DNA from: Candidatus Sumerlaeota bacterium | GTDB taxonomy: Bacteria > Sumerlaeota > Sumerlaeia > Sumerlaeales > Sumerlaeaceae | Direction: 5' to 3' | Length of the DNA stretch: 64,000 nucleotides | Assembly (NCBI GenBank): GCA_017161655.1 | Contig: JADFCV010000002.1 | Span: 93,828-157,827, forward strand | Shown: piece by piece, positions 44,182-52,933 of the stretch | Position numbering within the stretch: the stretch's first letter is position 1 | Layout of the letters: each line of letters starts with the position of its first letter | Notes under the pieces: model-generated | Seen by the model: only the letters and a program-made list of their open reading frames with translations | What the model was told of the DNA's origin: nothing | Databases searched by the model: none | Made by a program: the position numbers and the translations under genes

Positions 44182-46653
44182 ATGCGCATTGGAATAGATG
44201 TTCAAACCCTGGAGACTTTCGAAGCGAAGCGTGGAATCGGCCGCCTGTGTCGCAGCATGATCCACGCGCTCGTGTCCAATGCCCCTCAGCACCAACTCGT
44301 GTTTTTTGGCAGGAGAGCAACCCCTCAGTCGGACTTGCAGCCTTGGCTTGAAGCGGGAGCAGAATACGCTCAAATCGTTTTCGATGGCACGCCCGAACAT
44401 TGTCTCGAAAAGGGTGGCGTAGGGAATTTCTTGTGGCTTACCGAGGCGGCGCATCGCCTGGACGTCTACCACGTCACAAGTCCGCTTATGCCCGACATCC
44501 TGATTCCACATTCTGCCCCATGTCCCATTGTCGCTACTCTATTGGATGCCATCCCTGCGCTTATGCATGAGAAACGACAACCCATCCTGACAGGAGAAGC
44601 CTGGGAGCGCTATTGCCAGCGGACAAAGGTCCTTCGAACGTGGCAAGCCTACGCCGCAATTTCTGAGGCCACGGCTGAAGACTGCGTGCGACTCTTCGAT
44701 CTCGATGAATCACAAGTTTTTGTAACCTATGTGCCGGTGGAGCAGCGTCCCCTGGCAGGATGGAGCGAGGAGCGTTTTACCAGCGTCCTTTCGCGGTACA
44801 ATCTCGAGCGCGGCTATGTGCTGAGTGTCACCGGCTATCATCCGCGGAAGAATTTCGAAGCGCTCTTTGGTGCCTATGGTCGCCTTCCGATAACTCAGCG
44901 AAAGCAAGCCCCTTTAGTGGTTGTGTGTCCGCTCACGGAGCTCGAACGACAAGAATTGGAAGCGCTTGCCCGAAAGTACTCCTGTAGTGACGATGTCCGG
45001 CTTCTTGGCTTTGTGCCCGACGAGGACTTTCCCGCAGTATTGGCCAGTGCAAGTGTGCTATTTTTCCCGTCGCGCCTCGAAGGGTTTGGCCTTCCGGTGG
45101 CGGAAGCGATGGCTGCCGGGGTTCCTGTGGTGGCATCCGACCGATCAAGCCTCCCTGAGGTTGTCGGCGAAGCTGGGGTCATGTGTTCGCCCGATGACCA
45201 TCGCGGTTTTGCGCAAGCTCTCCAGCGAATTTTGGAGACGCCGGCTTATGCAGAAGAACTTCGCGCGCGCGGCTTTGCGCAAGTGGGACGCTTTGCTCCG
45301 CAGCGCTTTGTTGAGCGTTTGTTAACTTGTTATGAGTACGCGGCGCGTCCTCGTGGGTACACCACGAAAGTGGCGCTGTCGAGCTGTGTGGGAAACGCAG
45401 GTTCCCACTTGCGCTTGGCGGTGTTCTCTCCGCTTTCCCCCAAAATGTCTGGCATAGCTGATTTTGCTGAACAGCTCCTTTTGAATCTGCCTGAGAACGT
45501 GCAGCCAGAATGTTACATCGAAGATTATGCTCCAGCACATCCACTCATTCGGGAACGCATACCGGTGAGACCGCATTGGGAATTTGAGCGCGAACAACAA
45601 CGCGCACCGTATGATCTCGTGCTTTACGAATTAGGAAACAACGTGCTGCACGCTTATATGTTGCCATACCTGGAGCGCTATCCGGGGGTCGTGGATCTTC
45701 ATGATTTCAGCATTCTGGGGCTGTTTCAGTATCTGACGCGTGAGTATGGGTGGGGAGCAGAGGCTCATCGGTGGCTGGAGAGAGAACGAAAGCTTGCCGG
45801 TACACGCTTTGGAAATGTTACTGATCTCAACCAGCTAGAGCCGCTAAAAATGCCCATGACTCGCTGGCTTCTGCAGCACCAGCGAGCGGTCGTCGTACAT
45901 TCTCAATGGCTTAAGGATCACGTGGAAGAGCTTGAAGGGGAGCACTGTCACATTGAGCATATTCCTCTCGGTGTTGATCTGGGGATGGTGCGACTAGCCC
46001 GGCCGCCGCGAGAAGAGTTGCGTCGCAAATATCACCTAACTCAGTCTGCTTTCGTCATAGCGTGTGTCGGCGTGGCGAATCGCCTGAAACGGTTGCCAGA
46101 AGTGCTAGCTGCGTTTCGGGAGTTCAATCTTATCTATCCCGAAAGCTATCTTGTCTTGGTTGGGCCGGCCGATCGCCTGGTGTTGCGAGAGCTTACTCAG
46201 TTAGCCTCCCGTCATCGCTTAAGAAACCGTATACGGGTGCTCGGACATCGCCCGCTGCCCGAGTTGTACGAGGTGCTCGACCTTGCAGACATTTGTGTGA
46301 ATCTGCGGTTCCCCACCATGGGTGAATCGTCAGCTACCCTTGTGGCTGCTCTAGCGATGGGCAAACCAACTCTGGTCTCAGCGCTTGGCCAATACAATGA
46401 GTTCCCTGACGATGTTTGCCCAAAGGTTCCTGTTGGTGGTCATGAAAAAAGAGTTCTTGTGGAGTATTTTTGCCGCTTCTATGAAGACCCGGAGTGGAAG
46501 CAGGCAGTGGGAGATAATGCACGGCGCTACGTGGAAGACTGGGCTTATCACCGCATTGCTGCGCGCTACACCCAGCTTTTCCAGCAGGTTCTTGGCAAAG
46601 CAAATGCCGCAATAGGCGAGACGAGAGAGATTTCGGAAGAGGGCAACAGATGA
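44182..46653 (+). CDS. Double glycosyltransferase (two GT4-like domains)
   Basis: An 823-residue protein of two GT-B units. Unit 1 (about residues 1-375): MRIGIDVQTLETFEAKRGIG, SVTGYHPRKNFEALFGAY and FPSRLEGFGLPVAEAMAAGV. Unit 2 (about residues 400-810) starts with LRLAVFSPLSPKMSGIADFA and continues with VVVHSQWLKDHVEELEGEH, IPLGVDLGMVRLAR, YLVLVGPADRLV and MGESSATLVAALAMGKPTLV. Unit 2 is a typical second half of such proteins. Two transfers by one polypeptide on a surface polysaccharide is the expected role. It follows waaA by 108 bases and overlaps the next gene by four. Confidence 0.87.
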   Translation: MRIGIDVQTLETFEAKRGIGRLCRSMIHALVSNAPQHQLVFFGRRATPQSDLQPWLEAGAEYAQIVFDGTPEHCLEKGGVGNFLWLTEAAHRLDVYHVTSPLMPDILIPHSAPCPIVATLLDAIPALMHEKRQPILTGEAWERYCQRTKVLRTWQAYAAISEATAEDCVRLFDLDESQVFVTYVPVEQRPLAGWSEERFTSVLSRYNLERGYVLSVTGYHPRKNFEALFGAYGRLPITQRKQAPLVVVCPLTELERQELEALARKYSCSDDVRLLGFVPDEDFPAVLASASVLFFPSRLEGFGLPVAEAMAAGVPVVASDRSSLPEVVGEAGVMCSPDDHRGFAQALQRILETPAYAEELRARGFAQVGRFAPQRFVERLLTCYEYAARPRGYTTKVALSSCVGNAGSHLRLAVFSPLSPKMSGIADFAEQLLLNLPENVQPECYIEDYAPAHPLIRERIPVRPHWEFEREQQRAPYDLVLYELGNNVLHAYMLPYLERYPGVVDLHDFSILGLFQYLTREYGWGAEAHRWLERERKLAGTRFGNVTDLNQLEPLKMPMTRWLLQHQRAVVVHSQWLKDHVEELEGEHCHIEHIPLGVDLGMVRLARPPREELRRKYHLTQSAFVIACVGVANRLKRLPEVLAAFREFNLIYPESYLVLVGPADRLVLRELTQLASRHRLRNRIRVLGHRPLPELYEVLDLADICVNLRFPTMGESSATLVAALAMGKPTLVSALGQYNEFPDDVCPKVPVGGHEKRVLVEYFCRFYEDPEWKQAVGDNARRYVEDWAYHRIAARYTQLFQQVLGKANAAIGETREISEEGNR

Positions 46654-47372
46654 GACCACGCCTTAAATATTTCATCCAGTGCGACGAAGTCCGCAACGAG
46701 GCAGGAAAGTTCAGTGCCATCGGGATTTTCGACACCATTCATTCTTTGTTTTTCCCTGTGGTCCACCCGCGTTTCTTTGTGTTGATGGGGTTTGTTGGAC
46801 CGGAAGGTTCGTATCCTCTGGAACTCCATATCTCAGCTCCAGATGGTAGTACGATCGCCGAAGCAAAAGGGAAGATTCAGATCAATGGTCCGCAGCAGGT
46901 TGCAAACACAGTCTTTTGCTTCGAACACTTTCCACTTGTCACGCAGGGGCAGTACACCATGACCATCTTCCTTGAAGGCGACTACCTTGCAGAGTTTCCA
47001 TTTTTTGTGCGCCCGCCTTTCGAAACGCCCAAACGCACGCCCGAGGAAATTGCAGCTCTCCTTGAACGGCCAGACATCGTAAAAGCGGCAAATGCTGATG
47101 TGAAATGTCCAAAATGCCAGAACATTTATCGGTTCCAGCACAATCTTGACCCCAAAGCTCCGGTCGCACCTGGTTTTCTTCCTCTGCCACCCGGGGACTC
47201 ATTCTTATGCTCGATCTGTGGCACGTTGATTCCGATCGCGCAATTACGCGAGAATCTCATGCGTATCGTCGGCGTGCCGCAATCATGGCTGAAGGCGCAT
47301 GGAGGAGGGTCACAGCAGCCTATGAATCCGCAGGAACGGGATGCGGACGGTGGAGGCGAGCAACATGCGTGA
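46650..47372 (+). CDS. Conserved zinc-ribbon protein, DUF6941-like
   Basis: A 240-residue protein of unknown function. The N-terminal 140 residues (YFIQCDEVRNEAGKFSAIGI, VLMGFVGPEGSYPLELHI) resemble DUF6941-like beta-rich proteins. A zinc ribbon follows: VKCPKCQNIYRF and, 25 residues later, LCSICGTLIPI. The tail is acidic and glycine/histidine-rich. It overlaps the upstream double glycosyltransferase (ATGA) and the downstream hemL start, so it is translationally coupled to both. No function can be assigned. Confidence 0.65.
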   Translation: MRPRLKYFIQCDEVRNEAGKFSAIGIFDTIHSLFFPVVHPRFFVLMGFVGPEGSYPLELHISAPDGSTIAEAKGKIQINGPQQVANTVFCFEHFPLVTQGQYTMTIFLEGDYLAEFPFFVRPPFETPKRTPEEIAALLERPDIVKAANADVKCPKCQNIYRFQHNLDPKAPVAPGFLPLPPGDSFLCSICGTLIPIAQLRENLMRIVGVPQSWLKAHGGGSQQPMNPQERDADGGGEQHA

Positions 47373-48657
47373 CGAGGTCTCACGCACACTTTTCGAGCGC
47401 GCCTGCAAGGTTCTCGTGGGCGGAGTCAATAGTCCTGTCCGTGCCTTCAAAGGTGTGGGAGGCACACCGCGGTTTATCCGCGAGGCAAAAGGCGCCTATG
47501 TGACCGATGCCGACGGAAATTCCCTCATCGACTACGTTTGTTCATGGGGAGCGCTTCTCTTTGGTCATGCTCCTGATTTTGTCAGAGAGGCGCTTGACCG
47601 GTGTGCGGAAAAGGGCACGAGTTACGGTTATCCAACCGAACTGGAAATCGAACTGGCTGAACTTGTCCGCGAGCTTGCCCCTCATGTCGAAATGATCCGC
47701 TTTGTCAATAGCGGCTCCGAAGCGACCGCCGGCGCTGTGCGGCTCGCTCGCGGTGTCACTCGTCGTCCGAAAATTCTCAAATGTTCGGGATGTTACCACG
47801 GAGCGGTAGATTCACTTCTCGTTACAGCAGGCTCTGGTGTTGCTACACTTTCCATCCCGGAAACCGTTGGCGTTCCCCAATCTGTGGCCGACGACACGCT
47901 TGTCATCCCCTATAACGATGTGTCGGCCCTCGAGAGTGTTTTCGCAAAGCACGGGGCGGAGTTGGCCGCTTTCATTCTCGAACCTGTTGCGGGTAACATG
48001 GGGCTTGTGCCTCCTGATTTATTGTTTCTGCGCCGAGCTCGCGAGCTAACCACTGAGGTGGGGGCTCTTTTAATTTTCGACGAAGTGATGACTGGGTTCC
48101 GGATTGCTGCGGGTGGCGCGGTTGAGCTTTATAGGGTTGTGCCTGACCTGGTATGTTTTGGAAAAATTATTGGGGGAGGCGTGCCATGCGGCGCCTTTGG
48201 GGGGCGCCGCGAGATCATGCAGAATCTTGCCCCGGTAGGACCTGTCTATCAGGCCGGTACACTGGCAGGAAATCCTTTGGCAGTGTCGGTAGGTCTGGCA
48301 ACGCTCCGTGAGATTCTCTGCGCCGGCCGAGCACTCTACCAGGAACTCGATCGTCGGGCGGCAAGGTTAGCCGACGGACTTGAAGAGCGTTGTCGCGCCG
48401 CGGGGGTTCCGGTTACGGTGCAGCGCGTAGGGTCCATGTTCACCGTATTTTTCTCGCCTTCGAAATGCATTCGCAATTACGAGGAGGCCAGGTCTTGCGA
48501 CACGCAGCGCTTCGCCGCGTTTTTCCACGCAATGCTGAGAAACGGCATTCATCTTCCCCCTTCCCAGTTTGAATGCTGGTTTTTGACGACAGCGCATGAC
48601 GACGTAGTGATCGAGCGAACGCTTGCCGCCTGTGAGCGTGCCCTCCGCGAAATGTGA
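47365..48657 (+). CDS. hemL: Glutamate-1-semialdehyde 2,1-aminomutase
   Basis: A 430-residue PLP enzyme that makes 5-aminolevulinate in the C5 pathway of heme synthesis. Motifs are ARRGVNSPVRAF-like LVGGVNSPVRAFKGVG, VCSWGALLFGHAP, FVNSGSEATAGAVRLARG, CYHGAVDSLLVTAGSG, LIFDEVMTGFR and GKIIGGGVPCGAFGG with the PLP lysine, then YQAGTLAGNPLAVSVGL. The chosen ATG at 47365 follows GGAGG by eight bases and overlaps the preceding gene. No other heme gene is nearby. Confidence 0.95.
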   Translation: MRDEVSRTLFERACKVLVGGVNSPVRAFKGVGGTPRFIREAKGAYVTDADGNSLIDYVCSWGALLFGHAPDFVREALDRCAEKGTSYGYPTELEIELAELVRELAPHVEMIRFVNSGSEATAGAVRLARGVTRRPKILKCSGCYHGAVDSLLVTAGSGVATLSIPETVGVPQSVADDTLVIPYNDVSALESVFAKHGAELAAFILEPVAGNMGLVPPDLLFLRRARELTTEVGALLIFDEVMTGFRIAAGGAVELYRVVPDLVCFGKIIGGGVPCGAFGGRREIMQNLAPVGPVYQAGTLAGNPLAVSVGLATLREILCAGRALYQELDRRAARLADGLEERCRAAGVPVTVQRVGSMFTVFFSPSKCIRNYEEARSCDTQRFAAFFHAMLRNGIHLPPSQFECWFLTTAHDDVVIERTLAACERALREM

Positions 48658-48736
48658 ACATGTTGACAAGACAGTGTTGACAATGCACCTAAGCGAACTC
48701 GGACTTCCTTTAGAAAAGTCTCTCAGGAGCTATCTC

Positions 48737-50263
48737 ATGCGCAGTGCGAAGAACTGTTTTGTTTTGGTCTTCTGCTTGGTTGTTTCAATGTTACTTCCCC
48801 CCTTAGGAGCGTGGTCCATGTCCTCCAGCGAGCTTTCCTCACAGAAAACTCCGGGCACCCTTCGCTACGGTCGTCCTGCCGATGCGGGTATGGACAATTC
48901 ACTCAACGAGTTGATCGATCGTGTTGTGGCCTCGTCTCTTGAGCGCAACGAAACATCCGGCGCGGTAGTCCTTGTTCTCCGGCGCGGCGTCATTGTTCAC
49001 GAAAAAGCTTATGGCTGGCGCTCAGTGGTGCCGGATCGCGAAGCAATGACGACGGATACGATCTTCGATCTCGCGTCGCTTACGAAATGCGTGGCCACCG
49101 CAACAGCCGTGATGAAGCTCGTGGAAAACGGCAGTATTCGACTGGGCGATCCTGTCAAAAAATACATTCCAGAATGGACAAATAGCCCGGAAGAAAAAGC
49201 AAAACTCAACGCCTACGAGAAGCTGCAGCGGCTCATTCGCCAGGGGGTCCTGGGAGTGCAGCCTCTTGTCGAGCTTACAGAGAATACGTCTGCCGCACTC
49301 ACCTCAAAGACGGGCAGGGGAGAAGCAGTGGATCTTTGGAAACAACTGTGGCGCGGGGGAGATGTTCGCATGTCATCCAAATTCTGGGAAGAATTCCTCA
49401 CGGCGAAAACGTACGACCGAGAGAGCATTACACTGCGCCATCTCCTCACCCATACGTCTGGACTTGATCCCTACGACAACTACTATCTGAAATTCCCAGA
49501 AGGCGATGCACGAAAAGCTATCATTGCCGACATTGCCCGTCGCCCTCTTCGTGCTGCTCCGGGTGAGAAATTTATCTATAGCGATCTTGGGTTCATTACG
49601 CTTGCTGAGATTGTGGAGAAGGTCTCCGGACTCGATTTGGACCAATTCTGCCGGAGGAATATCTATGAGCCTCTTGGCATGCTAGATACGATGTTCAACC
49701 CTCCAAGCAAGCTTCTGCCGCGAATTGCACCAAGCGAATGGCGCTACCCCGCAGGGAAATCGAGCAAAGCACTCGTACGGAAAAAATACATGATTCGGGG
49801 CGAAGTCCACGACGGCAACGCGTTCGTCCAGAAAGGGATCAGTGGCCACGCAGGACTGTTTTCGACCGCCCACGACCTTGCGATTTTTGCACAAATGATG
49901 CTACAGGAAGGGGCCTATGGGAATGTGCGGGTGCTATCACCTTTAACCGTGCGTGCCATGATCTCCCCTCAAGTCAGTCTGCCAGATGGCACACGTCGTG
50001 GTTTTGGATGGGATGTCTCCAGCGACTATTCGCACCAACGCGGCGACATCTTTACATCAGGTTTTGGCCATACAGGGTGGACAGGGACATCTCTTTGGGC
50101 CGTTCCGGAAGAGAAACTAGCCATCATCGTCCTTACAAATCGCTGCCATCCTGACGGATCCGGGAACGTGAGCGCACTGCGCGCAAAAGTCGCAAACGTG
50201 GTTGCTGCTTCGATCCTCGAAAGTGACGCGCCCGTATTTTGCACGCGAGGCACTGAAAAATGA
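48737..50263 (+). CDS. Secreted serine hydrolase, class C beta-lactamase family
   Basis: A 508-residue protein with a signal peptide (residues 1-27). The beta-lactamase/DD-peptidase fold shows S114-L-T-K in DLASLTKCVATATAVMKLV, the YSD-type second motif in IYSDLGFITLAEIVEKVSG and HTG in FGHTGWTGTSLWAVPE. A segment of about 75 residues (roughly residues 155-230) between motif 1 and motif 2 is longer than usual. It may be a carboxypeptidase, esterase or transglycosylase-like enzyme. GGAG six bases before ATG 48737 decides the start. It overlaps the next gene by four bases. Confidence 0.88.
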   Translation: MRSAKNCFVLVFCLVVSMLLPPLGAWSMSSSELSSQKTPGTLRYGRPADAGMDNSLNELIDRVVASSLERNETSGAVVLVLRRGVIVHEKAYGWRSVVPDREAMTTDTIFDLASLTKCVATATAVMKLVENGSIRLGDPVKKYIPEWTNSPEEKAKLNAYEKLQRLIRQGVLGVQPLVELTENTSAALTSKTGRGEAVDLWKQLWRGGDVRMSSKFWEEFLTAKTYDRESITLRHLLTHTSGLDPYDNYYLKFPEGDARKAIIADIARRPLRAAPGEKFIYSDLGFITLAEIVEKVSGLDLDQFCRRNIYEPLGMLDTMFNPPSKLLPRIAPSEWRYPAGKSSKALVRKKYMIRGEVHDGNAFVQKGISGHAGLFSTAHDLAIFAQMMLQEGAYGNVRVLSPLTVRAMISPQVSLPDGTRRGFGWDVSSDYSHQRGDIFTSGFGHTGWTGTSLWAVPEEKLAIIVLTNRCHPDGSGNVSALRAKVANVVAASILESDAPVFCTRGTEK

Positions 50264-51273
50264 CAACTGTGCGTGTCGCTATCCTAAGCTTCGCTCACAT
50301 GCACGCTTACTCCTATGCCGATGTGTTGGCGCGTATGGAAGGAGTGGATCTCATTGCCGTAGCCGACCCTGATGCTGCACGACGCAACGAGCTCCGCAAA
50401 CGTTACCCGGACGTCCCTGCATGGTTTGCAAATCACCGTGAGCTTCTTGCCACTGTCTCTTGCGATGCAGCCATCATCGCGTCTGAAAACGTTCATCATG
50501 CGTCATTAGCTCTCGACGCCTTTGCGGCGGGGCTGCATGTCCTTTGCGAGAAACCTATCGCCGTCACAGTTTCCGACGCGGTACAAATGATCGAAGCGGC
50601 GCGCCGCGCCGACCGCATCCTTATGACCGCCTTTCCTGTGCGATTCAGTCCCGCCATTGTTTATGCCAGGCAGGCAATTGCGAATGGCCAACTTGGACGC
50701 ATCATCGGTGCTGCCACCTCCAACCACGGCTCGATGCCTGGGGGATGGTTTGTCATGCCGGACCTAGCCGGTGGTGGAGCTGTCATAGACCACACGGTGC
50801 ACGTCGTTGATCTCCTGCGGTGGCTTTTCAATTGCGAGGTGGAAGAAGTTTACGCGGAGTACGCCAACAGGCTTCATCCCGACATCCCGTGCGAAGACGT
50901 TGGACTGCTCTCTTTCACGATGACGAACGGAGCGATTATTACGCTCGATACAAGTTGGTCGCGCTGCAAAACTTACCCTATTTGGGGGGATGTGAAATTG
51001 GAGATTCGGGGGGAGCGTGGCCGACTTTCGCTCGATTGTTTTCCGCTCCAAGTGTCACGATACGATGACAGGCGTGCCAGAATAGAATCATTCGCGCTCA
51101 GCGATAACCTCGATGCATTGATGATAGCGGAATTTATATCGGCGATTCGCGAAAAACGGCAACCTGCCGTGACCGGGGAAGACGGCCTCCGCGCCCTGGA
51201 AGTAGCGCTGGCAGCCTATCGTTCTGGACAAGAAAAACGTCCTGTTCGCGTTGCAGAGATTCGTGCGGCCTAA
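50260..51273 (+). CDS. Gfo/Idh/MocA family oxidoreductase
   Basis: A 337-residue NAD(P)-dependent sugar dehydrogenase. It has a Rossmann start VRVAILSFAHMHAYSYADVL, ADPDAARRNELRKRYP, the family mark GLHVLCEKPIAVTVSDA and the DHTVHVVDLLRWLF segment, then GEDGLRALEVALAAYRSG. Substrate is unknown; probable role is oxidation of a cyclic polyol or sugar. The ATG overlaps the serine hydrolase stop, so both may act on one glycoside or peptidoglycan-derived compound. Confidence 0.88.
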   Translation: MTTVRVAILSFAHMHAYSYADVLARMEGVDLIAVADPDAARRNELRKRYPDVPAWFANHRELLATVSCDAAIIASENVHHASLALDAFAAGLHVLCEKPIAVTVSDAVQMIEAARRADRILMTAFPVRFSPAIVYARQAIANGQLGRIIGAATSNHGSMPGGWFVMPDLAGGGAVIDHTVHVVDLLRWLFNCEVEEVYAEYANRLHPDIPCEDVGLLSFTMTNGAIITLDTSWSRCKTYPIWGDVKLEIRGERGRLSLDCFPLQVSRYDDRRARIESFALSDNLDALMIAEFISAIREKRQPAVTGEDGLRALEVALAAYRSGQEKRPVRVAEIRAA

Positions 51274-51297
51274 GCAAAGACGTCACTTAATCCAGCG

Positions 51298-51864
51298 CTA
51301 TTTCTCGTGCTGAGATTTGCTCTTGGCACGCCTGGCGATGGCAAGTGCCTCCTCCTGGCTTAGAAGCCCTTTTGCAACGGCAGCCTGAAGCTCCGCAGGG
51401 ATCTCTTCGTGCTCGGACGGTTTCGCCGCAGGAATCTCCCCCTTCTCCTTTTGGGTGCGCTTGGCCTGAGCCAGCGCCTCCAGTCGCCGCACTTCTTCAT
51501 CGAACAAAAGAGCTTCATCGCCTTTCAATGAAGTGCGTGGGCTATTCGCCCGTTGCATCGTCTGTCGCACTAAGGCGTCTCGTACTTTCTTCGCCTCCTC
51601 AGGCGTCAGCAAGCCGCGCTTTTCAAGGTTCGACAAATCAGCAAAGCCGAATGGCTCCCTGTCTCTCTTATTTGCCCATCGCTTGAAAAAGAAGCCACCA
51701 ACCAAGAACAAGATAAGTGCCCCGGCCGCAATCATAATGGCCGTTTTGTACATTTGGTAAGTTTTCTCGAATTCAAATCCATCGCTCGCGCTTTGAGCGC
51801 CTGAAGAGGCAGCAGCGGCGATCGTAGCAATCACGATAGCGATGTCGCGGATACGTTTTTTCAT
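51298..51864 (-). CDS. Membrane protein with SHOCT-like segments
   Basis: A 188-residue protein. Residues 1-24 are signal-like, residues 37-58 form a transmembrane helix (TAIMIAAGALILFLVGGFFF), and the cytoplasmic-type tail has two short SHOCT-like helix pairs: LSNLEKRGLLTPEEAKKVRD (about residues 76-95) and AAVAKGLLSQEEALAIARR near the end. SHOCT motifs are small oligomerisation or nucleic-acid-related helices in bacterial membrane proteins. It is divergent from galE with a 54-base spacer and convergent with the Gfo/Idh/MocA gene. Function unknown. Confidence 0.65.
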   Translation of the reverse strand: MKKRIRDIAIVIATIAAAASSGAQSASDGFEFEKTYQMYKTAIMIAAGALILFLVGGFFFKRWANKRDREPFGFADLSNLEKRGLLTPEEAKKVRDALVRQTMQRANSPRTSLKGDEALLFDEEVRRLEALAQAKRTQKEKGEIPAAKPSEHEEIPAELQAAVAKGLLSQEEALAIARRAKSKSQHEK

Positions 51865-51918
51865 GGCCCTTTCTTTTACTTTGCAAAGCTCTTGGGTGGC
51901 TACGCAAGACTCGAACGT

Positions 51919-52902
51919 ATGAAAGTGTTAGTAGCAGGCGGTGCCGGTTATATTGGAAGCGTATGCGCTGATCTTCTCGTTCAAAGCGGCTACTCGGTGG
52001 TCGTTGTGGACAATCTCTCTCGTGGGCACAGTCAGGCGGTGCCGAGTTCGGCAAAGCGATACTGCGGTGATATTGCTAATGAATCATTTCTTGACCAGGT
52101 GTTCCGTTTGGAAAAGCCGGCGGCCGTGATGCATTTTTGCGCGTTGTCTCTCGTTGGCGAATCAGTAGCAGATCCAATAACTTATTATCAAAATAATGTG
52201 TCTGCCGGCCTTGTGCTTTTGCGCGTGATGCTCGCGCATAATGTGAAAAAACTGATCTTCAGTTCAACAGCAGCAATTTTTGGCGAACCCACAGTGGTGC
52301 CGATTTCCGAAAACACGCCAGCTTCGCCGGTCAATCCGTATGGCGCCTCGAAGCTCATGTTTGAGCGAATTCTTTCCGATCTGGGGCACGCTTATGGGTT
52401 CAGGTCTGTGTCGCTTCGCTACTTCAATGCAGCAGGGGCCACGGAACACCATGGCGAAGATCATCGCCCAGAGACGCATCTCATACCAATCATTCTCGAT
52501 GTTGCACTGGGCAAACGCCAGAAACTCACAGTTTTTGGAAACGATTATCCAACCCCAGACGGTTCTTGTATCCGGGATTATATCCACGTTGCCGATCTTG
52601 CTGAGGCACACATCCTCGCGCTCGAGTATCTTGATCGAATCGAAGGAGCAGAGTGTTTTAATCTTGGGAATGGCCAGGGGTTTTCTGTTTTTGAGGTTGT
52701 AGCTGCGGCAGAGAAAGTGACAGGTCGTTCCATTCCGCTGGAGATCGGGGAGCGCAGACCTGGGGATCCTGCCGTTCTGGTCGCGTCCTCCGCGAAAATA
52801 CGCAACACGCTCGGTTGGCAGCCGCGGCACCGAGACATTCACGAGATTATCGAGAGTGCCTGGCGGTGGAAATTGGAGCACCCCAACGGTTACAACGCCT
52901 GA
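51919..52902 (+). CDS. galE: UDP-glucose 4-epimerase
   Basis: A 327-residue GalE, which interconverts UDP-glucose and UDP-galactose. It shows VLVAGGAGYIGSV, VVDNLSRGHSQA, MHFCALSLVGESV, the NPYGASKLMFERIL block with catalytic Tyr and Lys, LRYFNAAGATEHHGEDH and CIRDYIHVADLAEAHILAL. The GalE-specific HLIP-like segment ETHLIPIILDVALGK is present. The ATG at 51919 is preferred to a GTG nine codons upstream. With the 20.5 kb epimerase, the cell has two C4-epimerases. Confidence 0.95.
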   Translation: MKVLVAGGAGYIGSVCADLLVQSGYSVVVVDNLSRGHSQAVPSSAKRYCGDIANESFLDQVFRLEKPAAVMHFCALSLVGESVADPITYYQNNVSAGLVLLRVMLAHNVKKLIFSSTAAIFGEPTVVPISENTPASPVNPYGASKLMFERILSDLGHAYGFRSVSLRYFNAAGATEHHGEDHRPETHLIPIILDVALGKRQKLTVFGNDYPTPDGSCIRDYIHVADLAEAHILALEYLDRIEGAECFNLGNGQGFSVFEVVAAAEKVTGRSIPLEIGERRPGDPAVLVASSAKIRNTLGWQPRHRDIHEIIESAWRWKLEHPNGYNA

Positions 52903-52933
52903 TACAGGCTCGACGAGGATCTTGGTAGAAGGA

